64,000 nucleotides of DNA, taken from positions 248,001 through 312,000 of the forward strand of contig CAVSRB010000001.1 in NCBI GenBank assembly GCA_963730305.1, given 5' to 3'. Made by a program: the position numbers and the translations under genes. The notes beneath the pieces were generated by a model. That model ran no database searches, was not told the DNA's origin, and worked only from the letters and a program-made list of their open reading frames with translations. Positions within the stretch are counted from its first letter, which is position 1. The number at the start of each line of letters is the position of its first letter. This DNA comes from CAMYMQ01 sp963730305 (lineage in GTDB: Bacteria > Pseudomonadota > Alphaproteobacteria > Bin65). This document shows positions 47,352 through 55,727 of the stretch, piece by piece.

Positions 47352-48192
47352 GGCTCCGTACTCAATTCGGGGATTCCGCTTTCTGTGTGGTCGTGATTCA
47401 AGCTTCCAAACGGAAGGAGGCTTGAATGTCCGGTCTTTACCGGCTGAGCGATGCGGAGTGGGCTCGCATCGAGCCCTTGTTGCCCCGTGGCCGTCGCGGG
47501 GCTCGCCGGGTGGACGACCGACGGATCATCAGCGGCATCGTCCACATGCTGTGGTCGGGCGCGCGGTGGCGGGATTGTCCGCCCGCCTACGGTCCCTACA
47601 CGACGGTCTACAACCGGTTCAACCGGTGGAGCCGGCAAGGCGTGTGGTACGCGATCTTCGAGGCGCTGACCGGTCACAGCGGCGTCTACGGGAGCGTCGC
47701 GATCGACAGCACCCAACATCAAGGTGCACCGCCCGGCGGCCGGCGGAAAAGGGGGCCTTCCGCCAGGCGATAGGCCGCTCGCGTGGCGGGCGCACGAGCA
47801 AGCTCCACGGCTTGACCGACGAGGTCGGCCGGCCGCGCGTGCTCTTGCTCTCGCCAGGCAACATCAACGACATCGCCATGGCCGAGCCCCTCCTGAGTGC
47901 GGCCGGCCCCATCACCCGCCTGATCGCTGACCGCGGATACGATGCCAACCACCTTCGTCGTCTGCTCGCCGAGCGTGGCGCCGAGGCCGTGATCCCCTCG
48001 ACCGCCTCGCGCAAGGCGCCCATACCCTATGACGCTACCGCCTATCGCGCCCGCAACCTCGTCGAACGCCTGTGGTGCCGACTCAAGGACTGGAGACGCA
48101 TCGCAACCCGCTACGACAAGCTCGCAAGGAACTTCCTCAGTGCCGCACTCATCGCAGCAACTGTCATCTACTGGCTCAATTGAGTCCGGACC
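47352..48192 (+). mobile_element. IS5-family (IS427-type) insertion sequence
   Basis: The 841-bp element has imperfect terminal inverted repeats: GGCTCCGTACTCAATT at the left and the complement of GGTCCGGACTCAATT at the right. It contains one transposase split into two overlapping frames. Size and layout fit the IS427 group of IS5. It lies between the RTX operon promoter region and the tRNA-Met, inside the putative island. Confidence 0.8.
47426..48183 (+). CDS. IS5/IS427-type transposase expressed by -1 frameshift
   Basis: OrfA (47426-47773, 115 aa) has the DUF4096-type start LSDAEWARIEPLLP and the block RWRDCPPAYGPYTTVYNRFNRW, ending near the first catalytic Asp (VAIDSTQ). OrfB continues in the -1 frame with GRTSKLHGLTDEVGRP, LIADRGYDANHLRRLL (second Asp) and RNLVERLWCRLKDWRRIATRYD (Glu), ending at 48183. 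The frames meet at AAAAGGGGG near 47748-47756, a usual slippage site for this group. All other indels in the window shift the opposite way, which favours a programmed event here. GGAAGGAGG precedes the ATG. Confidence 0.85.
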
Positions 48193-48259
48193 ATAGGCCA
48201 AAGATCAACCTTGCCGAGGAGAAAAGAGCCAAGCAATGGTAAGCCAACTGTTACCTTGA

Positions 48260-48306
48260 GGGGTTGGGCGGCACCTTACGAAAGCCTCTCTGCCACCCAA
48301 CCCCTT
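48260..48306 (+). terminator. Hairpin between IS5-type element and tRNA
   Basis: A 14-base stem (AGGGGTTGGGCGGC at 48260-48273 against GCCACCCAACCCCT at 48293-48306, one mismatch) is followed rightward by TGATTTTATT. It could stop rightward transcription from the IS before it runs antisense into the tRNA. The loop of 19 bases is long for a terminator. Confidence 0.45.
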
Positions 48307-48315
48307 GATTTTATT

Positions 48316-48391
48316 GGTAGCGGGGGAGGGACTTGAACCCCCGACACGCGGATTATGATTCCGCTGCTCTAACCAACTGAGCTACCCCGCC
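48316..48391 (-). tRNA. tRNA-Met (CAU), CCA encoded
   Basis: This is a 76-base cloverleaf read leftward: acceptor GGCGGGG paired with CCCCGCT, D arm GCTC..GAGC, anticodon stem GCGGA/TCCGC around loop ATCATAA (anticodon CAT), T arm GGGGG-TTCAAGT-CCCTC region, and a 3' ACCA. The sequence pattern is that of the elongator tRNA-Met of alphaproteobacteria rather than the initiator (no C1-A72 type mismatch, no three G-C pairs above the anticodon loop). A tRNA-Ile with lysidine cannot be fully excluded. Its 3' end is repeated at 33558, marking the island. Confidence 0.93.
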
Positions 48392-48629
48392 ACGGATCGG
48401 TCACGCCGAGCGTGCGGATATATAGGAAACCACGCGCGCCGGAGCAATCCGGAATGCGGGGGGAAATCCGGTCGGTCCGTCGCACCCGCTCCGCCTGTCC
48501 CCACCCCGTCCATCCCCGCTCCGCCCTTCGCTTCGCTCCGCCCGCCGCGCCACGTCGGCCGAAGACATTGCCTCGCGGCGACCGCCGACCAATATCGCCG
48601 ACAGCCTGCCGCCAACCCCGGAGCCGCCA

Positions 48630-49454
48630 ATGAAGCCGACCGACCAGCAGACCATCCTGATCACCGGCGCCACCGACGGCATCGGCAAGGGAACCGCGAT
48701 GGCCCTGGCGGCCGACGGCGCGCGATTGCTGCTCCACGGCCGCGACGACGAACGACTGGCGGCGACCCGCGACGAGATCGCCCGGGCCACCGGCAACGAC
48801 CGGCTCGAGACCTACCGTGCCGACTTCGCGGCGCTCGACGAGGTCCGCGGCCTCGCCACGGCGGTCTCGGCCGCCCACGACCGCCTCGACGTGCTGATCA
48901 ACAATGCCGGCGTGGGCCGGGGCCGCGGCGACCGGCGCGAGCAGAGCGGCGACGGCCACGAGCTGCGCTTCCAGGTCAACTACCTCGCGCCCTTCCTGCT
49001 CCAGTCCCTGTTGCTCCCCCTCCTCCGCAATGCGGCCCCCGCCCGCATCGTCAACGTCGCCTCGATCGGCCAGGCCGAGATCGACTTCGACGACCCGATG
49101 CTGGAGCGCGGCTACAGCGGCATGCAGGCCTATTGCCAGAGCAAGCTCGCGCTGATCATGGCGAGCATCGAGCTGGCGGCGAAGCTCGACCCCGCCGAGG
49201 TGACGGTCAACGCGCTCCACCCCGGCACCCTGCTCAACACCAAGATGGTCCGCGAGGGCTGGGGCCAGGCGATGGGCCCGGTCGAGGACGGCATCGAGGC
49301 AGAGGTCTACCTGGCGACCTCCGGCGCGCTCGACGGCGTCACCGGGGAATATTTCGACCGCCTGCAGAAGAGCCGGGCCAAGGACCAGGCCTACGATCCG
49401 GACGCGCGCGCCCGGCTATGGGCGCTGAGCGAACAGTGGGTCGGGCTGAGCTAG
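48630..49454 (+). CDS. Short-chain dehydrogenase/reductase
   Basis: This 274-aa NAD(P)-dependent oxidoreductase has the glycine motif TGATDGIGKGT at residues 11-21, the NNAG motif in LINNAGVGRG, catalytic serine in VASIGQAEI, and the YCQSK active-site Tyr and Lys near 170-174. The overall layout resembles retinol dehydrogenase/WW-oxidase-like SDRs. Substrate unknown. It is the first gene to the right of the tRNA and is convergent with mnmA. Confidence 0.88.
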   Translation: MKPTDQQTILITGATDGIGKGTAMALAADGARLLLHGRDDERLAATRDEIARATGNDRLETYRADFAALDEVRGLATAVSAAHDRLDVLINNAGVGRGRGDRREQSGDGHELRFQVNYLAPFLLQSLLLPLLRNAAPARIVNVASIGQAEIDFDDPMLERGYSGMQAYCQSKLALIMASIELAAKLDPAEVTVNALHPGTLLNTKMVREGWGQAMGPVEDGIEAEVYLATSGALDGVTGEYFDRLQKSRAKDQAYDPDARARLWALSEQWVGLS

Positions 49455-49475
49455 TCCGACGCCTGTCCGGCGCGC

Positions 49476-50588
49476 TTACGCCGCGTCCCGTCCGATCCAG
49501 CCGCCGCCGAGCACCCGGTCGCCGTCGTAGAACACCGCCGCCTGGCCCGGCGCCACGCCATATTGCGGTTCTTGGAAGCACACGCGGACCCGGTCGCCGT
49601 CCAGCGGTTCGAGAGTCGCCCCGACCGGCGCGCTGGCCGAGCGGATCTTGGCGGTGACCGGCCGGCCGGCCTCGGGCGCGGCGCCCTCCCCCAGCCAATT
49701 GACCTCGGTGACGGTCAGCGCCGAGCGCGCCAGGGCGTCCCTGGGGCCGACGACCACGTGGCGCGCCGCCGGGTCGAGCCGGACGACGTAGAGCGGCGCC
49801 TCGGTGCCGCCGATGGCGAGCCCGCGGCGCTGGCCGATGGTGAAGTGGATGATGCCGTCATGCCGGCCGAGCACGCGGCCGTCCAGGTCGACGATGTCGC
49901 CGGGGTCGGCCGCGCCCGGCCGCAGCTTCTCGACCACGGTGGCGTAGGAGCCGTCGGGCACGAAGCAGATGTCCTGGCTGTCCGGCTTGTCCGCCACCGC
50001 CAGCCCCAGGTCGTCGGCCAGCGCGCGGGTCTCCGCCTTGGCCATGCCGCCGAGCGGGAAGCGCAGGAAGGCCAGTTGTTCCCGGGTCGTGGCGAACAGG
50101 AAATAGCTCTGGTCCTTGGCCGGGTCGACGGCGCGGTGCAGCTCGGGGCCGTCCGCGCCCTCGGTCCGGCGGACGTAGTGGCCGGTCGCCAGCGCGTCGG
50201 CGCCCAGGTCGCGCGCCGTGGCGAACAGGTCGCGGAACTTGACCGTCTGGTTGCAGCGCACGCAGGGGATCGGCGTCTCGCCGCGCAGGTAGGCGTCGGC
50301 GAAGTCGTCGATCACCGCGTCGCGGAACCGGTCCTCGTAGTCGAGCACGTAGTGCGGGAAGCCGACCGTCTCGGCGACCCGGCGGGCGTCGTAGATGTCC
50401 TGGCCGGCGCAGCAGGCGCCCTTGCGCGCCACCGCCGCGCCGTGGTCGTAGAGCTGGAGCGTGACGCCGACGACGTCGTAGCCCTGGGCGTGCAGCATCG
50501 CCGCGGTCGCCGAGCTGTCGACGCCGCCGGACATGGCCACCACGACGCGGGTGCGCGCCGGCGGCTTGTCGATCCCCAGGCTGTTCAT
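49476..50588 (-). CDS. mnmA: tRNA-specific 2-thiouridylase MnmA
   Basis: This 370-aa cytoplasmic enzyme thiolates U34 of tRNAs for Glu, Gln and Lys. Landmarks are the PP-loop VVAMSGGVDSSATAA near residue 15, the catalytic cysteine region PCVRCNQTVKF near 100, the tRNA-contact TGHYVR, KDQSYFLF, and the second cysteine in DSQDICFVPDG. Length is standard. ATG 50588 is preferred to TTG 50597. It is convergent with the SDR gene. Confidence 0.96.
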   Translation of the reverse strand: MNSLGIDKPPARTRVVVAMSGGVDSSATAAMLHAQGYDVVGVTLQLYDHGAAVARKGACCAGQDIYDARRVAETVGFPHYVLDYEDRFRDAVIDDFADAYLRGETPIPCVRCNQTVKFRDLFATARDLGADALATGHYVRRTEGADGPELHRAVDPAKDQSYFLFATTREQLAFLRFPLGGMAKAETRALADDLGLAVADKPDSQDICFVPDGSYATVVEKLRPGAADPGDIVDLDGRVLGRHDGIIHFTIGQRRGLAIGGTEAPLYVVRLDPAARHVVVGPRDALARSALTVTEVNWLGEGAAPEAGRPVTAKIRSASAPVGATLEPLDGDRVRVCFQEPQYGVAPGQAAVFYDGDRVLGGGWIGRDAA

Positions 50589-50658
50589 GCCGGCCAATAT
50601 AGGGTCGCCCGGCGGCGCAGCAATCGCCCGGCCGAAACATCCGGGCCGATAGCCGGAC

Positions 50659-52095
50659 CTAGCCGGTCAGCAGCGCCTCGATCCGTTCGAGCGGGCCGCG
50701 GTCGCGGACGATGCCCATCGGCGTGCTGAAATGCCCGCCCTTGTGCAGGAAGACGTTGGCCGCCGGCACGCCCCACGCCTCGACCTGCTCGCGCACGCCC
50801 GCCGCCGGGGTCACCTCGTCCTCGGCGCCGAGCACGGCGACGATCTGATCGCCGGGGATCGCGAGTTGGTCGCCCGGGTCGGTCAGGCCCTTGAACCGGG
50901 CCAGCTTGTCCGGCGTCCAGCCGGCCCCTGTCAGCGCGTCGGTCAGGCCGGTGCGTCGGGCCAGTGCGCTGTCGAACGGCAGGCGGCTGAGCTGGTGGGT
51001 GAAGGTGATCAGCGCGGCCATGTCCGGCCGCATCCTGTCTGGCCAGTGGCCGCTGTGGGTGGCGACCATCAGCGACGACAGCGCCCCCATGCTCGCGCCG
51101 CCGATGCCGACCCGGCGCGACCCGCGCCCGCGCGCCCAGTCGATCAGCACGGCGAACTCCTGCGCCTGCGCCGTCAACAGGTCGATCGCGCCGACCGGGG
51201 CGCGGGCCAGGAAGGGCTCGCCGCTGAAATAGCCCGGCGCCCGGCGCCGGCCGTGCCAGGGCGCCTCGACCTCGATCACCCGGATGCCCTCGCGGGTCAG
51301 GGCGGCGACGTCGTCGAGCGAGTAGTCGAGCTGGTCGAACTCGACGCCGATGCCGTTGCCGAAGATGAAGGTCGGCGCGTCGCCCATCCCTTCCCGCTCG
51401 TGGACCCGGGCCCAGGCGTCGCCCCCGATCCGCGCCGACGGGCTGGGGAAGCGCAGCCAGTAGTCGTGGCCGACGTCGGTCGCCATCCGCCGCGATTCGG
51501 TGACCACGGGCATCGTCTCGGGCGGGGCGAAGGGCTCCCACGGCCGCGCCAGGGCAGCGCCGTAGGCGGCCTCGGTCTCGGCCGGGGTCGCCACCTCGAA
51601 GCGCACCGCCGGAACGGTGTAGCGGAGATAAAGCCAGACGAAGCGGAAGCGCTGCATCAGCAGCGCCTGGGCCGCGCGAATCCGGCGCTGCTCGATCTCG
51701 GCGAGCACCGGCGGCGAACGCCGGTCGCGGCCGAAGAAGGCGCGCCGCCAGTCGTCGTCGGCCGCCGCCGCGCGCACCCGCGCACGCTCCGCCGAGCGCA
51801 GGATGCTGGCGATGTGGCGCCGATTGGCCGGGCCGACGTCCTCGGGCAGCGGCACCCCGGCGATGAAGGCCTCGACCGCGTCGTCGGCCCCGTCCGCCGC
51901 CAGCGCCGCCGCCCACAGCCGGGACAGCGGCAGGTAGATCTCGGCGATACCCCACAGGGTCGGGCGGTCGACCCACGGCCCGGTGAAGACCGCCCCCAGC
52001 GGTCCGCGCAAACCGCGGCGCGCCAGGGCGTCGGGCCGCAGCGCGGCGCGCAGCCGCTGGATCGTGATCTGCGTCTGGCTGGGAGCGTCGTTCAT
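50659..52095 (-). CDS. ABHD18-like alpha/beta hydrolase
   Basis: This 478-aa protein has the alpha/beta-hydrolase core in its second half: oxyanion region FIFGNGIGVEFDQLD, nucleophile elbow IGGASMGALSS (serine near 335), the acid in AVLGAEDEVTP and the catalytic histidine in HKGGHFSTPMG. The long N-terminal region (about 1-220) without catalytic motifs and the motif set match the ABHD18 (formerly DUF2048) family. Substrate is unknown, probably an ester or lipid. It lies upstream of mnmA, 70 bases away, and is divergent from the thioesterase gene. Confidence 0.8.
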   Translation of the reverse strand: MNDAPSQTQITIQRLRAALRPDALARRGLRGPLGAVFTGPWVDRPTLWGIAEIYLPLSRLWAAALAADGADDAVEAFIAGVPLPEDVGPANRRHIASILRSAERARVRAAAADDDWRRAFFGRDRRSPPVLAEIEQRRIRAAQALLMQRFRFVWLYLRYTVPAVRFEVATPAETEAAYGAALARPWEPFAPPETMPVVTESRRMATDVGHDYWLRFPSPSARIGGDAWARVHEREGMGDAPTFIFGNGIGVEFDQLDYSLDDVAALTREGIRVIEVEAPWHGRRRAPGYFSGEPFLARAPVGAIDLLTAQAQEFAVLIDWARGRGSRRVGIGGASMGALSSLMVATHSGHWPDRMRPDMAALITFTHQLSRLPFDSALARRTGLTDALTGAGWTPDKLARFKGLTDPGDQLAIPGDQIVAVLGAEDEVTPAAGVREQVEAWGVPAANVFLHKGGHFSTPMGIVRDRGPLERIEALLTG

Positions 52096-52220
52096 CGGCG
52101 CTATCCTAGCGGTCGATTGCGACATGACGCCATGCGGCGTGGACGCGCGTTGGACGTTGGGGCGCCGCCACCTATTTGATAGGTTGGAACACGCACAACG
52201 CGGCAAGCATGAGCTGAACG

Positions 52221-52679
52221 ATGGCCGAATGGACTGAGACCTTCAAGGGCGCGATCGCCACCAGCGAATACGACCCCAACGCCTACATGAACACGCAGGC
52301 CTATGTGTCGCGCTTCGACCAGGCGACCTGGTTCCTGCTGTCGACGATCGGCATCACGCCGCGCAAGTCGCGCGAGTTCGGGCGGCGCATCGCCGTGATC
52401 CGGCAGAGCCTGCAGTTCGTTCACGAGCTGCGCGGCGGCGAGTTGATCGACATCCGCAGCGGCTTCGTCTCGGTCGGGCACAAGCATCTGCGCTTCGTTC
52501 ACCGGATGGCCGACGTCGAGAATGGCCAGCTCGTCGCGACCAGCGACTGCACGGCGGTCTCCGTGGACCTCAAGACCGACAAATCGGTCGAGCTGTCGAC
52601 CGAGCTGACCGAGCGGGCCAAGAACCTGCTGGTGACCATCAACGACGCCGAGCGGGTCGACATCGACGCGCAGGTCTGA
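52221..52679 (+). CDS. Acyl-CoA thioesterase-like hot-dog protein
   Basis: This 152-aa single hot-dog domain has VSRFDQATWFLLSTIG near the N-terminus and the strand pattern QSLQFVHELRGGELIDIRSG then LRFVHRMADVENGQLVATSD, typical of FadM/4HBT-like thioesterases. It lacks a clear YNxHxxxx or DxxG active-site motif, so activity cannot be assured. It precedes the DnaJ-class gene by 26 bases and may be co-transcribed. Confidence 0.75.
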   Translation: MAEWTETFKGAIATSEYDPNAYMNTQAYVSRFDQATWFLLSTIGITPRKSREFGRRIAVIRQSLQFVHELRGGELIDIRSGFVSVGHKHLRFVHRMADVENGQLVATSDCTAVSVDLKTDKSVELSTELTERAKNLLVTINDAERVDIDAQV

Positions 52680-52705
52680 TCCAACCCCTTTCGACAAGCA
52701 CAACC

Positions 52706-53617
52706 GTGGCCAAAGACCTCTACCAGGTGTTGGGCGTCGTCCGCGACGCGTCCGCCGCCGAGATCAAGAAGAAATACCGGGCGCTCGCCAAGGAGCATCA
52801 CCCCGATCTGCATCCGGGCGACACCGCCGCCGAGCAGCGTTTCAAGGAGATCTCGCAGGCCTACGCCATCCTCGGCGACAAGGACAAGCGCGGCCAATAC
52901 GACCGCGGCGAGATCGACGAGAGCGGCGCCGAGCGGCCCGAGCAGCACTTCTACCGCCAATACGCCGACGCGGACGCGTCCGGCAAATACCATGGCGCCG
53001 AGGGCTTCGGCGGGGCCGACGACCTGGGCGACATCCTCGACGGCCTGTTCGGCGGCCGCGGCCGGGGCGGCGCGCGCCACTACCGGGTCCGCGGCGGCGA
53101 CGTGCGCTACCATATGAGCGTCGACTTCCTGGAGGCGGTCAACGGCGCCAAGAAGCGGGTGACCATGCCCGACGGCCGCACCCTCGACATCTCGATCCCC
53201 GCGGGCTTCCGCGATGGCCAGCAGCTTCGCCTCAAGGGCCAGGGCCAGCCGGGCGTGGGCGGCGCGGAAGCCGGCGACGCCTACGTCACCATCGCGGTCG
53301 AGCCGCACGCCTTCTTCGAGCGCCGCGGCGACGACATCCACGTCACCGTGCCGGTGACCCTCAAGGAGGCGGCGCTCGGGGCCAAGGTCAAGGTGCCGAC
53401 CGTGACCGGCCCGGTGACACTGACGGTGCCGGCCCATTCCAACACCGGCGCGGTGCTGCGCCTGCGCGGCAAGGGCGTCAAGCGCAAGGGCGCCACCGGC
53501 GACCAGCTCGTCCGGCTCGAGGTGGTGCTGCCCGAGCAACCGGACCCGGCGCTGGACGAATTCCTGGAGTCGTGGACGGGCGGCGACACCGACCCGCGCA
53601 GGAAGCTGGGGGTGTGA
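52706..53617 (+). CDS. cbpA: CbpA-type J-domain co-chaperone
   Basis: This 303-aa protein has an N-terminal J domain (about 1-68) with the essential HPD in KEHHPDLHPGD, then a Gly/Arg-rich linker (FGGRGRGGARHYR). A C-terminal DnaJ substrate domain (about 130-295) is shown by LDISIPAGFRDGQQLRLKGQ and GPVTLTVPAHSNTGAVLRLR. The zinc-finger module of DnaJ is absent, the CbpA class. It stimulates DnaK and may bind curved DNA. The start is GTG. Its partner modulator CbpM follows after 1 base. Confidence 0.92.
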   Translation: MAKDLYQVLGVVRDASAAEIKKKYRALAKEHHPDLHPGDTAAEQRFKEISQAYAILGDKDKRGQYDRGEIDESGAERPEQHFYRQYADADASGKYHGAEGFGGADDLGDILDGLFGGRGRGGARHYRVRGGDVRYHMSVDFLEAVNGAKKRVTMPDGRTLDISIPAGFRDGQQLRLKGQGQPGVGGAEAGDAYVTIAVEPHAFFERRGDDIHVTVPVTLKEAALGAKVKVPTVTGPVTLTVPAHSNTGAVLRLRGKGVKRKGATGDQLVRLEVVLPEQPDPALDEFLESWTGGDTDPRRKLGV

Positions 53618-53618
53618 G

Positions 53619-53963
53619 ATGATCAGCGAGCAGGAACTGATCCGCCAGGTCCAGGGCCTCACCGTCACCGAGCTGCGCTTCTGCCTCGAGCGCGGCTGGG
53701 TCGCGCCGTCTGCCGGCGATGCGGGCGCCGGCTACCTCGAGATCGACGTCGCGCGGGTCCGGCTGATCCGCGAGCTGCGCCACGACCTCGCCATCGACGA
53801 CGAGGCCATCCCGCTGCTGCTGTCGCTGATGGACCGGGTCCACAGCCTGCGGCGCGAGCTGCGCGTGCTCGCCGAAGCCGTCGCCGAGCTGCCCGCGCCG
53901 ATGCGCGACCAGGTCGCCGCCGCGGTCGACGCGCGCCTGTCCGCGGCCGACACCGAAGACTGA
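53619..53963 (+). CDS. cbpM: Chaperone modulator CbpM
   Basis: This 114-aa MerR-like protein binds the J domain of CbpA and inhibits it. The sequence shows the start SEQELIRQVQGLTVTELRFC and IDVARVRLIRELRHDLAIDD, matching the CbpM family. It starts 1 base after the cbpA stop, and the pair is a well known two-gene unit. The C-terminal part is an amphipathic helix (LRRELRVLAEAVAELPA). Confidence 0.9.
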   Translation: MISEQELIRQVQGLTVTELRFCLERGWVAPSAGDAGAGYLEIDVARVRLIRELRHDLAIDDEAIPLLLSLMDRVHSLRRELRVLAEAVAELPAPMRDQVAAAVDARLSAADTED

Positions 53964-54034
53964 AGCTCCCGAGACTAGGCGCCGACGCGCGTGCGCGCGA
54001 CGCGGGCCCCAATGACGATCTCGTGGCCATATCA

Positions 54035-54061
54035 TATGCGTATTGATTATATACATGCATA
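54035..54061. promoter_or_regulatory. Imperfect inverted repeat upstream of MarR gene
   Basis: The arms TATGCGTAT (54035-54043) and ATACATGCATA (54051-54061) flank an AT-rich centre, 38 bases before the MarR-type start. The position suits an autoregulatory operator. The match is imperfect, so this is a weak call. Confidence 0.35.
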
Positions 54062-54099
54062 GCACTACCCTGGCTTCCCACCCTCAAGGAGGCTCCGCC

Positions 54100-54585
54100 A
54101 TGGCTCTCGACTGGCCCTTGGTGTCCCGCTTCACCACGCCGGAGGACAGCGTCGGCTACCTGCTCTGGCAGGTGCTCCACATCTGGCAGCGCCAGGCTTC
54201 CGAGGGGCTGTCGGCGATCGGGCTGACCCACATGCAGTTCACCCTGCTCGCCGGAATCGGCTGGCTGGCGCGCCACGGCGACGCGCCGACCCAGGCCGGC
54301 GTCGCCGCCCATTGCCAGGTCGACGCCATGACCGTGTCCCAGGTCGTCCGCAAGCTGGAGGCCAAGGGCCTGGTGACGCGGACCGACCACCCCGACGACA
54401 CCCGCGCCAAGGCGCTGCGCCTGACCGACGCCGGCATGGCTGCGCTCAAGGCCGCCCTGCCGACGATCGAGCGCATGGACGACGCCTTCTTCGACCCCGC
54501 CGACCGGGCGCGGCTGACCGCCGAGCTGATGCGCCTGTATCGCGCCCACCGCAACGGCGCCCGCCCCGCCGAGGCCGCGGCATGA
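54100..54585 (+). CDS. MarR family transcriptional regulator
   Basis: This 161-aa winged-helix protein has GLTHMQFTLLAGIGWLARHG and the recognition helix in DAMTVSQVVRKLEAKGLVTR, then the wing TDHPDDTRAKALRLTDAG. ATG 54100 has AAGGAGG 7 bases upstream, which settles it over two earlier ATGs at 54046 and 54058. It overlaps the Rieske oxygenase gene by 4 bases (ATGA) and probably controls it and the following SDR gene, perhaps through the inverted repeat just upstream. Confidence 0.9.
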   Translation: MALDWPLVSRFTTPEDSVGYLLWQVLHIWQRQASEGLSAIGLTHMQFTLLAGIGWLARHGDAPTQAGVAAHCQVDAMTVSQVVRKLEAKGLVTRTDHPDDTRAKALRLTDAGMAALKAALPTIERMDDAFFDPADRARLTAELMRLYRAHRNGARPAEAAA

Positions 54586-55685
54586 GCCGGGCGCGCACCG
54601 ACGGTGCGGCGGCAAACGGAACGGACCCCCTGTTCCTGCGCAATCATTGGTACGTCGCCGCCTGGTCCGACGAGGTCGGCCGCGAGCCGCTGGGCCGCGT
54701 GCTGCTCGGCGACTATCTGGTGCTCTACCGGGCCGAGGACGGCACCGCGGTCGCGCTCGAGAACCGCTGCGCCCACCGCAACCTGCCGCTGTCCGAGGGC
54801 AACCTGGTCGGCGACAGCCTCGAATGCGCCTATCACGGCATGGTCTTCGACGCCGACGGCCGCTGCTCGCACCTGCCTGGAGCCGAGACCCCGCCCTCGT
54901 GGGCCTGCGTGCGCGCCTATCCCGTGATCGAGCGGCGCGGCTGGGTGATGGTCTGGATGGGCGACCCTGCGCTGGCCGATCCCGCGCTGGCGCCCGACCA
55001 CCATGTCCGCCTCGACGATCCGGACTGGATCGCGATCAAGGGCTATTGCGACGCCCAGTGCGGCTACCGGCTGATCCTCGACAACCTCCTCGACCTGTCG
55101 CATTTGGCTTACGTCCACGCCTCGACCACCGGCAACCGGGCGCTCGCCGAGCAGGCGACGATCTCGGCCGAAACCGTGGGCGACGGCGTCCGGGTGACCC
55201 GATGGATGTCCGACGTGCCGCCGGCCCGGGCGCTGATCGACTACGCCGGCTACGACCAGCCCATCGACCGCTGGCAGTACAGCGAGTTCATCCCGCCGAG
55301 CTACATCTACGTCAACAACGGCACCGAGGCCGCGGGAGCGGGCGTCAGCTCCGAAGACCGTCGGGTCAGCCAGGGCAAGTGGGGCTTCGTCGTCTATCAC
55401 GCGCTGACCCCGGCGTCGGACCGCGCGACCCACCAGTTCTGGGCCATGTGCCTCCCCCGCGCCTTCGTGCCCGAGGACCAGTGGGAGACCTTCGAGGCCC
55501 AGATGCGCAACATCCCGATCGAGGACCTGCTGGTCTACGAGGCCCAGCAGAAGGCGATCGACCTCGACCCGGCCGCGAACGGCGACGTCCGGCCGCTGGG
55601 CATGATCGACGCCGACCAGGGCCTGTTCGCCATGCGCAAGATCCTCCAGCGCCTGCACGCCGCCGAGCGCCGCGCCGCCGGCTGA
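54582..55685 (+). CDS. Rieske oxygenase, vanillate O-demethylase oxygenase-like
   Basis: This 367-aa one-subunit-type oxygenase has a Rieske site C-A-H-R...C-A-Y-H at about residues 65-86 (NRCAHRNLPL, LECAYHGMVF). The non-haem iron ligands lie in NLLDLSHLAYVH (about 168-179). N-terminal LFLRNHWYVAAWSDEV is typical of the VanA/toluenesulfonate methyl-monooxygenase group, which demethylates or hydroxylates aromatic acids and other substrates. No reductase is adjacent. ATG 54582 overlaps the marR stop. The next gene is an SDR, possibly acting on the product. Confidence 0.88.
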   Translation: MSRARTDGAAANGTDPLFLRNHWYVAAWSDEVGREPLGRVLLGDYLVLYRAEDGTAVALENRCAHRNLPLSEGNLVGDSLECAYHGMVFDADGRCSHLPGAETPPSWACVRAYPVIERRGWVMVWMGDPALADPALAPDHHVRLDDPDWIAIKGYCDAQCGYRLILDNLLDLSHLAYVHASTTGNRALAEQATISAETVGDGVRVTRWMSDVPPARALIDYAGYDQPIDRWQYSEFIPPSYIYVNNGTEAAGAGVSSEDRRVSQGKWGFVVYHALTPASDRATHQFWAMCLPRAFVPEDQWETFEAQMRNIPIEDLLVYEAQQKAIDLDPAANGDVRPLGMIDADQGLFAMRKILQRLHAAERRAAG

Positions 55686-55727
55686 CCTCGACACAATCGC
55701 CGCACACATCCCTGACGGAGACGAAAG

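Larger units (their letters stand above)
33558..48343. mobile_element. Putative tRNA-Met-associated genomic island (about 14.8 kb)
   Basis: The segment is bounded by a 28-bp direct repeat: the intact tRNA-Met 3' end on the right and a partial copy on the left. Inside are two insertion sequences, a type I secretion system with its giant RTX-like substrate, and stretches of much lower GC (for example 35080-36000 and 46800-47250) than the surrounding DNA. The outside neighbours on both sides are core-like genes. No integrase remains; the IS5-type element sits where one would be expected, next to the tRNA. The island call is inference from these signs together. Confidence 0.55.

Noticed and set aside
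33605..48315. Integrase or excisionase gene for the island
   Set aside because: Searched all frames by eye for a tyrosine recombinase (R..HxLR..Y) or serine recombinase; only the IS3 and IS5-type transposases are present.
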